A stretch of DNA of 64,000 nucleotides from Rhodospirillaceae bacterium SYSU D60007 (GCA_003574685.1 QOCQ01000027.1:1-64000); one strand, 5' to 3'. Counted from the stretch's first letter, positions 48,284 to 58,321 are shown. The notes: generated from the letters alone by a model not told the origin. Program-made: numbers and translations.

Positions 48284-48541
48284 ATGGCTGACGTGGAAAC
48301 AGCAAAGCTGTTCAAGCATGGGGGCAGCCAGGCTGTGCGGCTTCCTCGACAGTTCCGGCTACCCGGCAAGCAGGTGCGCGTGCGCAGGCTCGGTCGCGGC
48401 GTTCTGCTGGAGCCGATGGAATTCGACGTCAACGATTGGCTCGCGGCGCTGAGCCGGTACAAGGATGTCCCGCTTATGGAGCAAGGTAGGGAGCAGCCGC
48501 CGATGCCTGAAGACGACGACGCCTCCTCCTTCGACAGATGA
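48284..48541 (+). CDS. vapB: VapB-type antitoxin (AbrB/MazE-like)
   Basis: An 85-residue antitoxin. Residues 8-50 form an AbrB-like swapped-hairpin domain: TAKLFKHGGSQAVRLPRQFRL and GKQVRVRRLGRGVLLEP, the usual VapB/MazE DNA-binding pattern. The acidic C-terminus (PPMPEDDDASSFDR) should bind and block the toxin. The ATG at 48284 is preferred to an upstream in-frame start inside the promoter. Its stop overlaps the vapC start (ATGA), so translation is coupled. Confidence 0.92.
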   Translation: MADVETAKLFKHGGSQAVRLPRQFRLPGKQVRVRRLGRGVLLEPMEFDVNDWLAALSRYKDVPLMEQGREQPPMPEDDDASSFDR

Positions 48542-48945
48542 TCTGCCTCGATACGAATGTCGTCATCGACGTCCTGAGGCAGAAACCCGCCCGGGTACTT
48601 GAACGCGTGGCACACGAATTGCCACGAGGCACGCTGGCACTCTCCAGCATTGTCTTGTTTGAGCTCCAGTACGGCATCGCCCATAGCGTCCGGCGCGAGG
48701 AGAACAGCGAGCGGTTGGCGATTTTTCTTCAGGCACCGATTGACGTGCTTCTGTTTGATGCCGAGGACGCCGAGGCGGCAGGTGCCCTTCGTGCGGAGCT
48801 GAAACGCGCGGAAAACTCGATCGGACCTTACGACGTGCTGATCGCTGCGCAGGCACGCCGCCGTCGCGCAGTGCTTGTGACATCAAACAGTGGCGAGTTT
48901 TCCCGTGTGCCGGGTTTGACTATCGAGGACTGGGCCGCCGGGTAG
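48538..48945 (+). CDS. vapC: VapC-type PIN-domain ribonuclease toxin
   Basis: A 135-residue PIN-domain protein. It begins MICLDTNVVIDVLRQKP with the first catalytic Asp, has Glu in SSIVLFELQYGIAHS, and the later acidic residues in IGPYDVLIAAQARRR and SNSGEFSRVPGL. Four acidic residues of the active site are therefore present. VapC toxins cleave tRNA or rRNA; the target here is not known. It overlaps vapB by four bases and ends 127 bases before the tandem membrane-protein array. Confidence 0.93.
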   Translation: MICLDTNVVIDVLRQKPARVLERVAHELPRGTLALSSIVLFELQYGIAHSVRREENSERLAIFLQAPIDVLLFDAEDAEAAGALRAELKRAENSIGPYDVLIAAQARRRRAVLVTSNSGEFSRVPGLTIEDWAAG

Positions 48946-49072
48946 CCCTCGCCCTAAGTCGCCCGCCCGAGCGGCGCCACAATTTTCCGCGTATCATGAA
49001 ACTGCAGCGGGGATGCGCCGTCGCGTCCAGGCGTAGGCTGGTACGAGCGCCCTGCCAGGAGGAAGTGCGCCG

Positions 49073-50398
49073 GTGGCCGGCACGACGTTGATCCGCACGA
49101 CGCTGACCGGGGTGCGTCCGCTGGGGGTGCGCGGCGAGCCGCTGCATCATGCGCAAGCGCAGATCCGCGCTGTTGTGCGCCGCCGGCTCGACGATCGTCA
49201 TTTTCACCTGCTGGCCGAACCGCAGCCGCACCAGCTCGGCGGACGGATCGACTGGTACAGCGAACTGCAAGGCCCGGTGCGCCCGCTGTCCGACCTGCCC
49301 GAAGCCGAGCGCGATGCCGTTCGGACCGAGATCGACGCCCTGCTGGCCGATATCGACCGGCTGGGTCAGGAGCTGGAGGCCGGCCCCACGGAGGACGGCC
49401 GTCTCGCCGGCCGATCGCTGCGGCTGACCGCACGGCGGCCCTCCGACGAATATCTCTTCCTCGTCGGCGACCAGCCGGTGATCGTCTGCTGGGGCTACGA
49501 CACCCAGGCTGCCGGCGCCGTGCTGCCGCCCGCCTTCCTGCCCGGCGCTGCCGCCAGCACCCCGCCGGTCGCGCCCTCGCCGGTTACGCCCGTGACCAGT
49601 GCCGGCGCCGCGGTGCTGGTACGCGAGCGCTTCCCCTGGCTGTTCTGGCTGCTCGCGGGCCTGCTCGCTATCGCCACTCTGCTGCTCGCCTCATGGCTGT
49701 TGCGCCAGTGCATGCCCGTACCGCCCGACATGCGCGTGACCCAACTGCCTCCCGAACCGCCGCCGCCGGCACCGCCCGCGCCGCCTGATCCCACGATCGG
49801 CCTGCGCGGCGATCTTGACGCTGCACGCGGCGAAGAGGGCAAGCTGAAGGCGACGCTGGCCGCGCTGCGCGAGGAGTTCGGCAAGCGCCATGCGCAATGC
49901 AAGGCGCCCGAGCCGCCGCCGGCACCAGCCAAGCCGCCCGCGGCCGAACGCAAACCGGACCCGCCCCCCAAACCCGAACCCAAACCAAAGGCCGCGGAAC
50001 GCAAGCCGGAGCCGCCACCGCGGCCACCCGACGACCGCATGCGCATGCCGACAGCGCCTACCAACGACTATTCCTTCCTCAAGGGTTGCTGGCGCACGGA
50101 CGTCTTCAAGCACGGGCCACGCATCCCGCCGGGCTATGCCACCTACTGCTTCGACGGCAACGGGCGGGGAACCATGGAATTCCGCTTCCAGAACGGCACG
50201 ACGTGCCGGGCGCCAGCCACTGCGCGCTTTTCCGGCAGCACACTGCGGGTGATCGATGCCGATTCGACCTGCTCGCCGCGCGGAACGTGGGCCCAGGACC
50301 GTCTCGACTGCACCGCCGGCACCGACGGGGTCGCCTATTGCCGGGGCGAAAACCGCACCGAGCGCTGGACCGTGAACCTGCACCGCACCGGGAACTGA
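49073..50398 (+). CDS. Tandem array membrane protein 1 (SrfA-like layout)
   Basis: A 441-residue protein, first of four paralogues. Residues 1-160 form a soluble N-terminal domain with IRTTLTGVRPLGVRGEPLHH, RIDWY (58-62) and VIVCWGYD (136-143). A membrane segment spans about 188-210 (FPWLFWLLAGLLAIATLLLA). A proline tract (226-239), a short coiled coil (about 245-275), a Pro/Lys-rich linker (278-320) and a C-terminal domain (331-441) with six cysteines follow. The N-terminus should be cytoplasmic and the C-terminus periplasmic. The GTG start follows AGGAGG by ten bases. The layout recalls the SrfA family, from memory only. Function unknown. Confidence 0.8.
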   Translation: MAGTTLIRTTLTGVRPLGVRGEPLHHAQAQIRAVVRRRLDDRHFHLLAEPQPHQLGGRIDWYSELQGPVRPLSDLPEAERDAVRTEIDALLADIDRLGQELEAGPTEDGRLAGRSLRLTARRPSDEYLFLVGDQPVIVCWGYDTQAAGAVLPPAFLPGAAASTPPVAPSPVTPVTSAGAAVLVRERFPWLFWLLAGLLAIATLLLASWLLRQCMPVPPDMRVTQLPPEPPPPAPPAPPDPTIGLRGDLDAARGEEGKLKATLAALREEFGKRHAQCKAPEPPPAPAKPPAAERKPDPPPKPEPKPKAAERKPEPPPRPPDDRMRMPTAPTNDYSFLKGCWRTDVFKHGPRIPPGYATYCFDGNGRGTMEFRFQNGTTCRAPATARFSGSTLRVIDADSTCSPRGTWAQDRLDCTAGTDGVAYCRGENRTERWTVNLHRTGN

Positions 50399-50493
50399 GG
50401 AATATGGGCCGGTTCCGACCCGTTTGCGACATGATCGCGCCATGGTGCCGCCGCGTCGCCGGCGCATCGTGAAGCGCGATTATCGGAGGAGGC

Positions 50494-51789
50494 ATGCCCG
50501 CCAGCGCCACGCTCGTCCGCACCACGCGATTCGGTGCGCGGCCTCTGGGTGTGCGCGGCGAACCCCTGCACAACACGCATGCGCAAATCCGTGACGTGGT
50601 GCGCCGCCGCCTGGGCGATCGCCACCACCGTCTGCTGGCGGAGCCGCAAGCCTGGCCGGCAACCGGGCAAATCGACTGGTATGCCGATGGCGAGCCGGTG
50701 CAGGCCGCGACCGACCTGCCGGACGAGGAACGCGCGGCACTGCGGACGGAAATCGACGGCATGCTGGCCGATATCGACCGGGTGGGCGCAGCGCTCGAAA
50801 GCGCGCCAGGCGAGGATGCCCGCCTGGCGGGTCGCGCGCTGCGGCTGGCGACGCGCCGTCCCGAGAGCGACGAGTATCTGTTCCGGGTCGGCGGTCAGCC
50901 GGTTCTGATCTGCTGGGGCTACGACCAGGCTTCCGTCGGCGCCATCCTGCCGCCCGCGTTTCTTGCCGGCGCGGCCGCGACGGCGACACCGACAGCATCG
51001 GTGCCGTCCGCGGCGACTGTGCTGCCGGCCGCGGCCATTGCCACGGTGCGTCGCCCGTTTCCCTGGCTGGCGGTCTTGCTCGCAGGGCTGCTGGGTATCG
51101 CGCTGATCCTGGGGACGGCCTGGCTGCTGCGCCTGTTCCTGCCGGTTCCGCCGGAACTGCAGGTCACGCAACTGCCGCCGGAACCACCGCCGCCACCGCC
51201 ACCCGCACCACCGGATCCGACGCTGGAACTGAAGGCGGCGATCGAGTCGGAGCGGGAGCGTGAAGACAAGCTGAAGGCCTCGCTGGTGGCGCTGCGCGAG
51301 GAGTTCCGCCAGCGGCAGGCGCTCTGCAAGCCACCCGAACCGCCCCCGAAACCGCCGGAGCCGCCCAAGCCCCCCGAGGTCGAGCGCAAGCCGCCGCCGG
51401 CGCCAAAGCCGCCTCCCAAGCCGCAGGTTGCTGAAAAGCCCAAGCCGCCGCCGCCGCCGCCGGCGCCGCCGGTGACCGCGCCGCCGCCAGGCATGATGCC
51501 GTGCAACGTGGAGACAGCCAGCGGCGGCGCCGGCGTCACTCGCAACAGGCACTACCTCGGCAACAAGCCCGGCCCGGTGACCATCCGCTACAACATGAAG
51601 ATGATTCCCGACCAGATGAACGTCTATTACCGTGGACGCCTGGTCGCGACGACGAACCGCCCCACCAGCTTTTTCGGCGGCCTCAGGTTCGATTTCCAGC
51701 CAGTCGACGGCGACTACTCGGTAGTGGTCGAAGTGGTCGGCCCGCACCATGGCACCGAATGGAGCTACCGGCTCGACTGCCCGGTGTGA
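50494..51789 (+). CDS. Tandem array membrane protein 2 (distinct C-terminal domain)
   Basis: A 431-residue paralogue with the same N-terminal domain (RTTRFGARPLGVRGEPLHN, IDWYADG, VLICWGYD), membrane segment (LAVLLAGLLGIALILGTAWLL), proline tract and coiled coil. The C-terminal 100 residues differ from the other three: PCNVE ... YNMKMIPDQMNVYYRGRL ... FDFQPVDGDYSVVVEVVGP ... RLDCP. This looks like a beta-sandwich module with a pair of cysteines at its ends, seen in some vWA and lipoproteins. GGAGGAGGC lies directly before the ATG. It is separated from protein 1 by 95 bases and from protein 3 by 76. Confidence 0.8.
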   Translation: MPASATLVRTTRFGARPLGVRGEPLHNTHAQIRDVVRRRLGDRHHRLLAEPQAWPATGQIDWYADGEPVQAATDLPDEERAALRTEIDGMLADIDRVGAALESAPGEDARLAGRALRLATRRPESDEYLFRVGGQPVLICWGYDQASVGAILPPAFLAGAAATATPTASVPSAATVLPAAAIATVRRPFPWLAVLLAGLLGIALILGTAWLLRLFLPVPPELQVTQLPPEPPPPPPPAPPDPTLELKAAIESEREREDKLKASLVALREEFRQRQALCKPPEPPPKPPEPPKPPEVERKPPPAPKPPPKPQVAEKPKPPPPPPAPPVTAPPPGMMPCNVETASGGAGVTRNRHYLGNKPGPVTIRYNMKMIPDQMNVYYRGRLVATTNRPTSFFGGLRFDFQPVDGDYSVVVEVVGPHHGTEWSYRLDCPV

Positions 51790-51865
51790 AGGGCGCACGC
51801 CGGTTGTTGAACATCGTGCAGCGCGCACGCATGCTGGCCCTGCAGCCTGATGGCCGTGGGGGAGC

Positions 51866-53167
51866 ATGCCGGGAGCGACGCTGGTCAGGACCACGATGGT
51901 GGGCGTGCGGCCGCTGGGCGTGCGCGGCGAGCCCCTGCACCATGCCCAGGCGCAGATTCGCGGCCTGATCCGCCGGCGACTTGGTTTCCGGCACTATCAC
52001 CTCCTGGCCGAACCGCAGCCGCACGAGCTGGGCGGCCGCATTGACTGGTACAGCGAGCTGGAAGGCCCCGTGCGGCCGTTGGCCTCGCTGCCCGAGTCGG
52101 CGCGCGAGGCAGTGCGTGCCGGCATCGATACGCTGCTGGCCGACATCGACCGGCTGGGCCAGGAACTTGAGTCGGGCGCGAGCGAAGATGGCCGGCTGGC
52201 CGGACAGTCGTTGCGGCTCGCTGCCCGCCGCCCTTCCGACGAGTACCTGTTCCTCGTCGGCAACGAGCTGGTGGTGGTCTGTTGGGGCTATGACACGGAG
52301 GCCGCGGGCGCCGTGCTGCCCAATGCGTTCGTGCCAACACAGGCACCGGCTTCTGCACCAGTCGTGCCAACACCCACCATGGCGGCGCCGGCGATGGCCG
52401 TGCTTGCAGACGAGCCATTCCCATGGCTCTTCTGGCTGCTTGCCGGACTACTGGCGATCGTTCTGCTGCTGGCCGCCTCGTGGTTACTTCGGCAATGCAT
52501 GCCGGTGCCGGCCGAAATGCGCGTCACGCGGTTGGCGCCGGATCCACCACCCCCGCCGCCGCCACCGCCACCCGATCCCATGATCCCGCTCCGTGCCGAG
52601 CTCGAAGCCGCCACCACGGAGGAAGGCAAACTGCGGGCAACATTGGCATCGCTGCGGGAGGAGCTCGGCAGGCGTTACGCCCTCTGCCGTCCGCCTGAGC
52701 CGCCACCGAAACCAGCGGAGCCGCCGAAGCCCCCGCCCGTCGTGCAGCGCAAGCCGCCGCCCGCGCTGCCGGAAGACCGCTGGATGAAGGGCGATCTCGG
52801 ATTGCTCAAAGGCTGCTGGCGGCTCGGGCGGGATGCCAGTACCAATCTGCGGCTGCCGAACGGACAGGTCGTGCAGGGCCTCGATCGCGCCGGCCGCATC
52901 TGCTTCGGCGACAACGGCCGGGGCACGCGCGAGAAGTCGAGCGACTTTCCCGGCCAGCCGACGATCCGCTGCAGTGCGCCCATCACGGCGAGTTTCCGCG
53001 GCGACGGTACGCTGCACACCACGCAGCCACGGGTGACCTGCAATCCGGCGCAGTTCTACTGGACCGACCGGCCGAATTATCTGACCTGCCGCCGCATCAG
53101 CGATTCCGTCGCGCTGTGCCGCGACAATCTCGGTGCCGAGCACGAGTTTCGCCGTGAGGGGGCCTGA
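51866..53167 (+). CDS. Tandem array membrane protein 3
   Basis: A 433-residue paralogue. It begins MPGATLVRTTMVGVRPLGVR, keeps RIDWYSE and VVVCWGYD, and has one membrane segment with WLFWLLAGLLAIVLLLAASW, followed by a nine-proline run, coiled coil and Pro-rich linker. The C-terminal domain begins LGLLKGCWRLGRD and resembles those of copies 1 and 4 but is more diverged and carries its own cysteine set (CFGDNGRGT, IRCSAP, VTCNPA, LTCRR, LCRDN). The ATG follows GGGGGAGC. It is followed by copy 4 after six bases. Confidence 0.8.
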   Translation: MPGATLVRTTMVGVRPLGVRGEPLHHAQAQIRGLIRRRLGFRHYHLLAEPQPHELGGRIDWYSELEGPVRPLASLPESAREAVRAGIDTLLADIDRLGQELESGASEDGRLAGQSLRLAARRPSDEYLFLVGNELVVVCWGYDTEAAGAVLPNAFVPTQAPASAPVVPTPTMAAPAMAVLADEPFPWLFWLLAGLLAIVLLLAASWLLRQCMPVPAEMRVTRLAPDPPPPPPPPPPDPMIPLRAELEAATTEEGKLRATLASLREELGRRYALCRPPEPPPKPAEPPKPPPVVQRKPPPALPEDRWMKGDLGLLKGCWRLGRDASTNLRLPNGQVVQGLDRAGRICFGDNGRGTREKSSDFPGQPTIRCSAPITASFRGDGTLHTTQPRVTCNPAQFYWTDRPNYLTCRRISDSVALCRDNLGAEHEFRREGA

Positions 53168-53173
53168 GCCGCC

Positions 53174-54433
53174 GTGTCTGGAGCCACACTGATCCGCACA
53201 ACCCTGACGGGGATGCGCCCGCTAGGCGTGCGCGGCGAGCCGCTGCACCACGCGCAGGCACAGATCCGCGCCGTCGTGCGCCGGCGGCTTGGCGACAGGC
53301 ACTATCACCTGCTCGCCGAGCCCCAGCCACATGACTCCGGCGGCCGCATCGACTGGTACAGCGCCTGCACCGGGCCCGTGCGGGCGTTGACGGCCCTGCC
53401 GGAGGTCGAGCGGGAAGGCGTGCGGCTGGGCATCGACGCCCTGCTCGCTGACATCGAGCGCCTCGGCCAGGAGCTAGAGTCCGCTGAAGCCGAGGACGCC
53501 CGTCTGGCCGGTCGTTCGCTGCGGCTCGCGGCCAGAAGCCCGTCGGATGACCAGCTCTTCCTCGTTGGCGACCAGCCCGTCATCGTCTGCTGGGGCTACG
53601 ATGCGGATGCAGCAGGCGCCGTGCTGCCGCCGGCCTTCATTCCGCCCGCCTCGCCCTACGTAGCGCCCGGCACGCCGGTACCACCGATCAGCGGTGCGCT
53701 CGTGTTGGTTACTCCTTTTCCGTGGCTGATCTGGCTCGCCGCGGGCTTGCTGGCCATCGCCATCCTGATGCTGGGTTCATGGCTCTTGCGCCACTACCTG
53801 CCCGTGCCAGCGGAGCTGCATGTCACTCGGCTGCCGCCGGCGCCGGCACCACCGCCGCCGCCACCGGCACCCGATCCCGTTGTGGGGCTGCAAGGCGACC
53901 TGGATGCCGCGCGTCGCGAGGACAATCAGTTGCGTGCGACGCTTGCTTCGCTGCGCGAGGAACTGGACCGCCGATACCGCCTTTGCCACCCGCCGCCGCC
54001 CGAGAAGTCACCCGACCAGGTCGCGGCAAAGCCGGGGGACGTGCTGCGCCTGCCGGACAAGCCGACTAACGACTACACCTTCCTGAAGGGATGCTGGCGC
54101 GGCGATCAGTTCCGTTACACGCCGCGCCATCCGGTGGGCCATCACACGTACTGCTTCGATGAGCGCGGCAATGGCCGGCTGAAATTTCGCTGGCAAAACG
54201 GGGTTACCTGCGAGGCGCCGGCGACGGCGCGCTACCAGGGTGACACGTTGCGAATCATTGATGCCGATACGACCTGTTCCAACGGCACCCGCTGGACGCA
54301 GGACCGACTCGTCTGTCGCGCAGGTGCCGACAGTGTTGCCGAATGCAGCGGTGAAACGAACCTGCACTTGCCCGATCAGGGCCTGACGCGTGACCGCCCC
54401 ACACCCTTCTCGGTGCGATTGCGCAAGCAGTAG
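53174..54433 (+). CDS. Tandem array membrane protein 4
   Basis: A 419-residue paralogue. Its start SGATLIRTTLTGMRPLGVRG is nearly the same as copy 1, with RIDWYSA and VIVCWGYD. The membrane segment is FPWLIWLAAGLLAIAILMLGSWLL. The linker after the coiled coil is shorter than in copy 1. The C-terminal domain matches copy 1 closely: NDYTFLKGCWRGD, YCFDERGNGRLKFRWQNGVTC, ADTTCSNGTRWTQDRLVC. The GTG start is six bases after the copy 3 stop, so both are probably co-transcribed. A convergent YdcH-like gene ends 12 bases away. Confidence 0.8.
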   Translation: MSGATLIRTTLTGMRPLGVRGEPLHHAQAQIRAVVRRRLGDRHYHLLAEPQPHDSGGRIDWYSACTGPVRALTALPEVEREGVRLGIDALLADIERLGQELESAEAEDARLAGRSLRLAARSPSDDQLFLVGDQPVIVCWGYDADAAGAVLPPAFIPPASPYVAPGTPVPPISGALVLVTPFPWLIWLAAGLLAIAILMLGSWLLRHYLPVPAELHVTRLPPAPAPPPPPPAPDPVVGLQGDLDAARREDNQLRATLASLREELDRRYRLCHPPPPEKSPDQVAAKPGDVLRLPDKPTNDYTFLKGCWRGDQFRYTPRHPVGHHTYCFDERGNGRLKFRWQNGVTCEAPATARYQGDTLRIIDADTTCSNGTRWTQDRLVCRAGADSVAECSGETNLHLPDQGLTRDRPTPFSVRLRKQ

Positions 54434-54445
54434 ATCAGAATTCGG

Positions 54446-54613
54446 TCAATGTCGCGTCAGTTCCGCGATCTCGTCCTTGAGTCTCAGCTTTTTCTTCTTC
54501 AGCTCCTGGAGCACTTCATCACTGGGATGGGGTCGAGTGGCTTCTTCGTGAATGGCCTGTTCCAGCGCCGCATGCCGCGACCTGAGGGTCTCGATCCGAT
54601 CCATGAGGCTCAT
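54446..54613 (-). CDS. YdcH/DUF465-family small coiled-coil protein
   Basis: A 55-residue protein reading MSLMDRIETLRSRHAALEQA at its start and ending KKLRLKDEIAELTRH. This is the DUF465 pattern: an N-terminal helix, a short turn with HPSDE, and a KKxKLxLKDxI helix. GGAGG lies seven bases before the ATG. Members are abundant, short helical-hairpin proteins of unknown function in proteobacteria. It is convergent with the last tandem-array gene. Confidence 0.85.
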   Translation of the reverse strand: MSLMDRIETLRSRHAALEQAIHEEATRPHPSDEVLQELKKKKLRLKDEIAELTRH

Positions 54614-54745
54614 TGGCTTTCCTCCGGTGCTGACCCCTGACGTGCGGACTATACACCTGCCCGTCTGTGGTCGATATGGGGAATGGCCGAATTGGGGACA
54701 AGGTGGCCGGAATGCGGCTACAGTGCCGCAGAAAGTACAGTGGCT

Positions 54746-55312
54746 ATGACCTATCCTGCGCGACTTGTGATCGGCATTTCGGGCGCCTCCGGCGTCATTT
54801 ACGGCGTGCGTCTGCTGGAGGTTCTACAGCCGCTCCCCGTTGAAACACATCTCGTGATGACCCGGACGGCTGAGGTGACGCTTGCCCATGAAACCGACCG
54901 GAAGGTGAAGGACGTCAAGGCCTTGGCTGACCACGTTCACCAGCCCGGCGACCTCGCCGCCCCCATCTCAAGCGGCTCGTTCCGAACCATGGGCATGGTG
55001 GTTGCACCCTGCTCGATGCGCAGCCTCGGCGAGATCGCGACCGGCATTTCCTCGTCACTGCTGACCCGCGCCGCCGATGTGGTGCTCAAGGAGCGGCGCA
55101 AGCTGGTGCTGCTGCCGCGGGAGACACCGCTGCATGAGGTGCATTTGCGCAACCTGGCCACGGTCGCCGGACTGGGCGCCATCGTCGCCCCGCCATTGCC
55201 CGCGTTCTACAGCCGACCCCGAACCATCGAGGACATCATCGACCACACGGTGGGCCGCGTGCTGGACCTCTTCGATATCGATGCCGGGATCGTCAGGCGC
55301 TGGGGCGCCTGA
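54746..55312 (+). CDS. ubiX: UbiX/Pad1-family flavin prenyltransferase
   Basis: Makes prenylated FMN, the cofactor of UbiD-type decarboxylases, from FMN and dimethylallyl phosphate. The 188-residue protein has RLVIGISGASGVIYGVRLLE (FMN-binding), ISSGSFRTMGMVVAPCSMRSLGEIATGISSSLLTRAADVVLKERRKLVLLPRETPL and the tail AFYSRPRTIEDIIDHTVGRVLDLFDI. The ATG at 54746 gives the family start. No ubiD is near. Pad1-type enzymes for other UbiD pathways are indistinguishable by sequence alone. Confidence 0.92.
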   Translation: MTYPARLVIGISGASGVIYGVRLLEVLQPLPVETHLVMTRTAEVTLAHETDRKVKDVKALADHVHQPGDLAAPISSGSFRTMGMVVAPCSMRSLGEIATGISSSLLTRAADVVLKERRKLVLLPRETPLHEVHLRNLATVAGLGAIVAPPLPAFYSRPRTIEDIIDHTVGRVLDLFDIDAGIVRRWGA

Positions 55313-55328
55313 CGATGCCGCAGCGCAT

Positions 55329-57017
55329 CTACTTGTCGAGCCAGAAGGTATCCATGCGCACGACGTCGTAGATGCCGAAATACTCGTCGGGCCGATGTCC
55401 CTTCACGTAGTCGTACCAGCCGTCGTTGATCTTCTCCCAGGAGACGGGCAGCAACGGCGGATCCTCCTCCATGATCATCTCCGCCTGACGAATCAGCGCC
55501 AGGCGCTTGGCCGGGTCCACCTCGCGGTCGATCTGCGGCAGCAGTGCGTTGAACTTGGAATTGTCCCATGATGAGTAGTTCTGCGGCCCGTCCTTGCGGT
55601 ACCAGGCATTGAAGTAGTCCGAAGGATCCAGCAGCGTCGAGACGATGGCGCCGATGCCGAGATCGTACTTGCCTGTCCGGATATCATCGAACCAGACCGA
55701 CTCGACCACCGTCCGCAGATTGCACTGCACATTGAGCGACTGCTGCAGCATGGCCTGAATCGCCTGTGACCACAGCTTGAAGCTCGCCACGTCACGTACC
55801 AGGAAGTCGAGCCCGCTAATGCCCTTGGCGTGGCCTGCAGCCGCCAGCAGAGCCTTCGCCTCCTTGATCGAGGCCGTGGGATCGGGCTGGTAGCCGAGCC
55901 GCTTCTTCAGCTCGGGCAAGGGCGTCGCGAAGTCGGAGAACGGGTAGATGAAGCCGCCGACCATCATCGGCGCGATGTCCTTGACGACATCGACCAGCAC
56001 GGGCTTGTCGAGCGCCAGATGAAGGGCACGGCGAACCCTCGGATCATCGAACGGCTTCTTCTTGTTGTTCATCCAGGTCGCCTGGATGACGCTCTGGTAG
56101 AAATCCGTGCCCGCCATGCCCTTGGTTTCCTTGACCTTGCGCAGCGAACCGGGATCAAGCAGCCGGGCATAGTCCGTGCGGCCCGCCAGCAGCGCCGAAC
56201 CCAGCTCGGGCGAGAATGGCAGCGCGTGGTAGAACTCGATCCCGTCGAGATAGGGCAGGCCCTTGTTCCAGTAATTCTTGTTCTTCTCCATCACCCAGAT
56301 CTCGGCCTCAACCCGCCGGACGCTGCGGAACGGCCCGGTGCCCGGAATGTCGACGACGCGGCGCAGGTTGTAGTTGTTGTCCTCCAGCGTCTTCTTGCGG
56401 AAGATCACGTTCCAGCCGCTGGCGATGGCGCCCATGATGAAGTCTGCAGGACGTGGCTCGGCCAGCTTGAATTGCACCGTATGCGCATCCGGCGCCGTGA
56501 TCTCGCTGACTGCAGCAAACAGTGTACTGCGCGGAATGTTAATCCCCTGCGGCGGCTTCACGATACGGTCGAACGTCGCCTTGACGTCGGCCGAGGTGAA
56601 ATCGGCGCCGTCGTGGAACTGCACGCCCTTGCGCAGGAAGAAGGTATAGGTCTTGCCGTCCTTGCTGATCTCCCAGCTATGCGCCAGGTCGGGGATGATC
56701 GTCTTGCCGCTGTCGCGCGGATCGCGGCGGATCAGGTTGTCGAACATGCAGCCCTGGGAACCCAGATTGTTGATGGTCCCCGACTGGTGCACGTCGAAGT
56801 GCGGGGGGCGCATGGTGATGCCGTAGCGCAGCACGCCGCCTGATTTCGGATTGGCTTCCGGCGCTTTGAGCTGGAACTTCGAGCCGTCGAACTCGGTCGG
56901 AACGGCCGCGCGGCCGTAACGTGGAGAAAGGCCATAGACCGCCGCCATCGCCGCGGCGCTGCCCTTGAGAAACTGGCGACGGTTCCAGGGGAATCCCGTG
57001 AATCGCGAACCACGCAT
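55329..57017 (-). CDS. ABC transporter substrate-binding protein, family 5 (peptide/opine type), Tat signal
   Basis: A 562-residue periplasmic binding protein. It begins with a twin-arginine signal NRRQFLKGSAAAMAAVYG (residues 11-28). Family-5 features are SGGVLRYGITMRPPHFDVHQ, ADFTSADVKATFDRI, GTGPFRSVRR, VRRALHLALDKP and the C-terminal EEDPPLLPVSWEKINDGWYDYVKG. Such proteins bind di/oligopeptides, opines or nickel; the ligand is not evident. GGAGG lies nine bases before the ATG. It is divergent from the two ATPase genes, while the permease genes lie further on in the opposite direction. Confidence 0.9.
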   Translation of the reverse strand: MRGSRFTGFPWNRRQFLKGSAAAMAAVYGLSPRYGRAAVPTEFDGSKFQLKAPEANPKSGGVLRYGITMRPPHFDVHQSGTINNLGSQGCMFDNLIRRDPRDSGKTIIPDLAHSWEISKDGKTYTFFLRKGVQFHDGADFTSADVKATFDRIVKPPQGINIPRSTLFAAVSEITAPDAHTVQFKLAEPRPADFIMGAIASGWNVIFRKKTLEDNNYNLRRVVDIPGTGPFRSVRRVEAEIWVMEKNKNYWNKGLPYLDGIEFYHALPFSPELGSALLAGRTDYARLLDPGSLRKVKETKGMAGTDFYQSVIQATWMNNKKKPFDDPRVRRALHLALDKPVLVDVVKDIAPMMVGGFIYPFSDFATPLPELKKRLGYQPDPTASIKEAKALLAAAGHAKGISGLDFLVRDVASFKLWSQAIQAMLQQSLNVQCNLRTVVESVWFDDIRTGKYDLGIGAIVSTLLDPSDYFNAWYRKDGPQNYSSWDNSKFNALLPQIDREVDPAKRLALIRQAEMIMEEDPPLLPVSWEKINDGWYDYVKGHRPDEYFGIYDVVRMDTFWLDK

Positions 57018-57052
57018 GAGCCATTTCCTCCCTTTGGCAATTTTTGTGGAAC

Positions 57053-57064
57053 TGAAACGTTTCG
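57053..57064. promoter_or_regulatory. Palindrome TGAAACGTTTCG, possible LacI-type operator
   Basis: A ten-base perfect palindrome GAAACGTTTC (57054-57063) with central CG lies 37 bases before the substrate-binding-protein start in the 249-base divergent region. The shape is like operators of LacI-family regulators. No regulator gene is nearby, so this is tentative. The rest of the gap holds a TTGACG box near 57227 without a good -10. Confidence 0.4.
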
Positions 57065-57266
57065 CTCTGCTAGCCTCCCTCATGGAGCAGGTTTGGCTGG
57101 GGAGCCACGATGAACCTGTCGTTCCTGGCCTGGCGAGCGATCGAGGCGGCGCAAGGCGTCTCGCTTCGCTCGACATGACCGACGCGTGAGCGTACCAATC
57201 AAATAAAGCGCCCGTTGGGGTAAGTGTTGACGATACATGTGAAAACCTGGCGAGTCACGTCACGCC

Positions 57267-58321
<1,055 letters not shown>

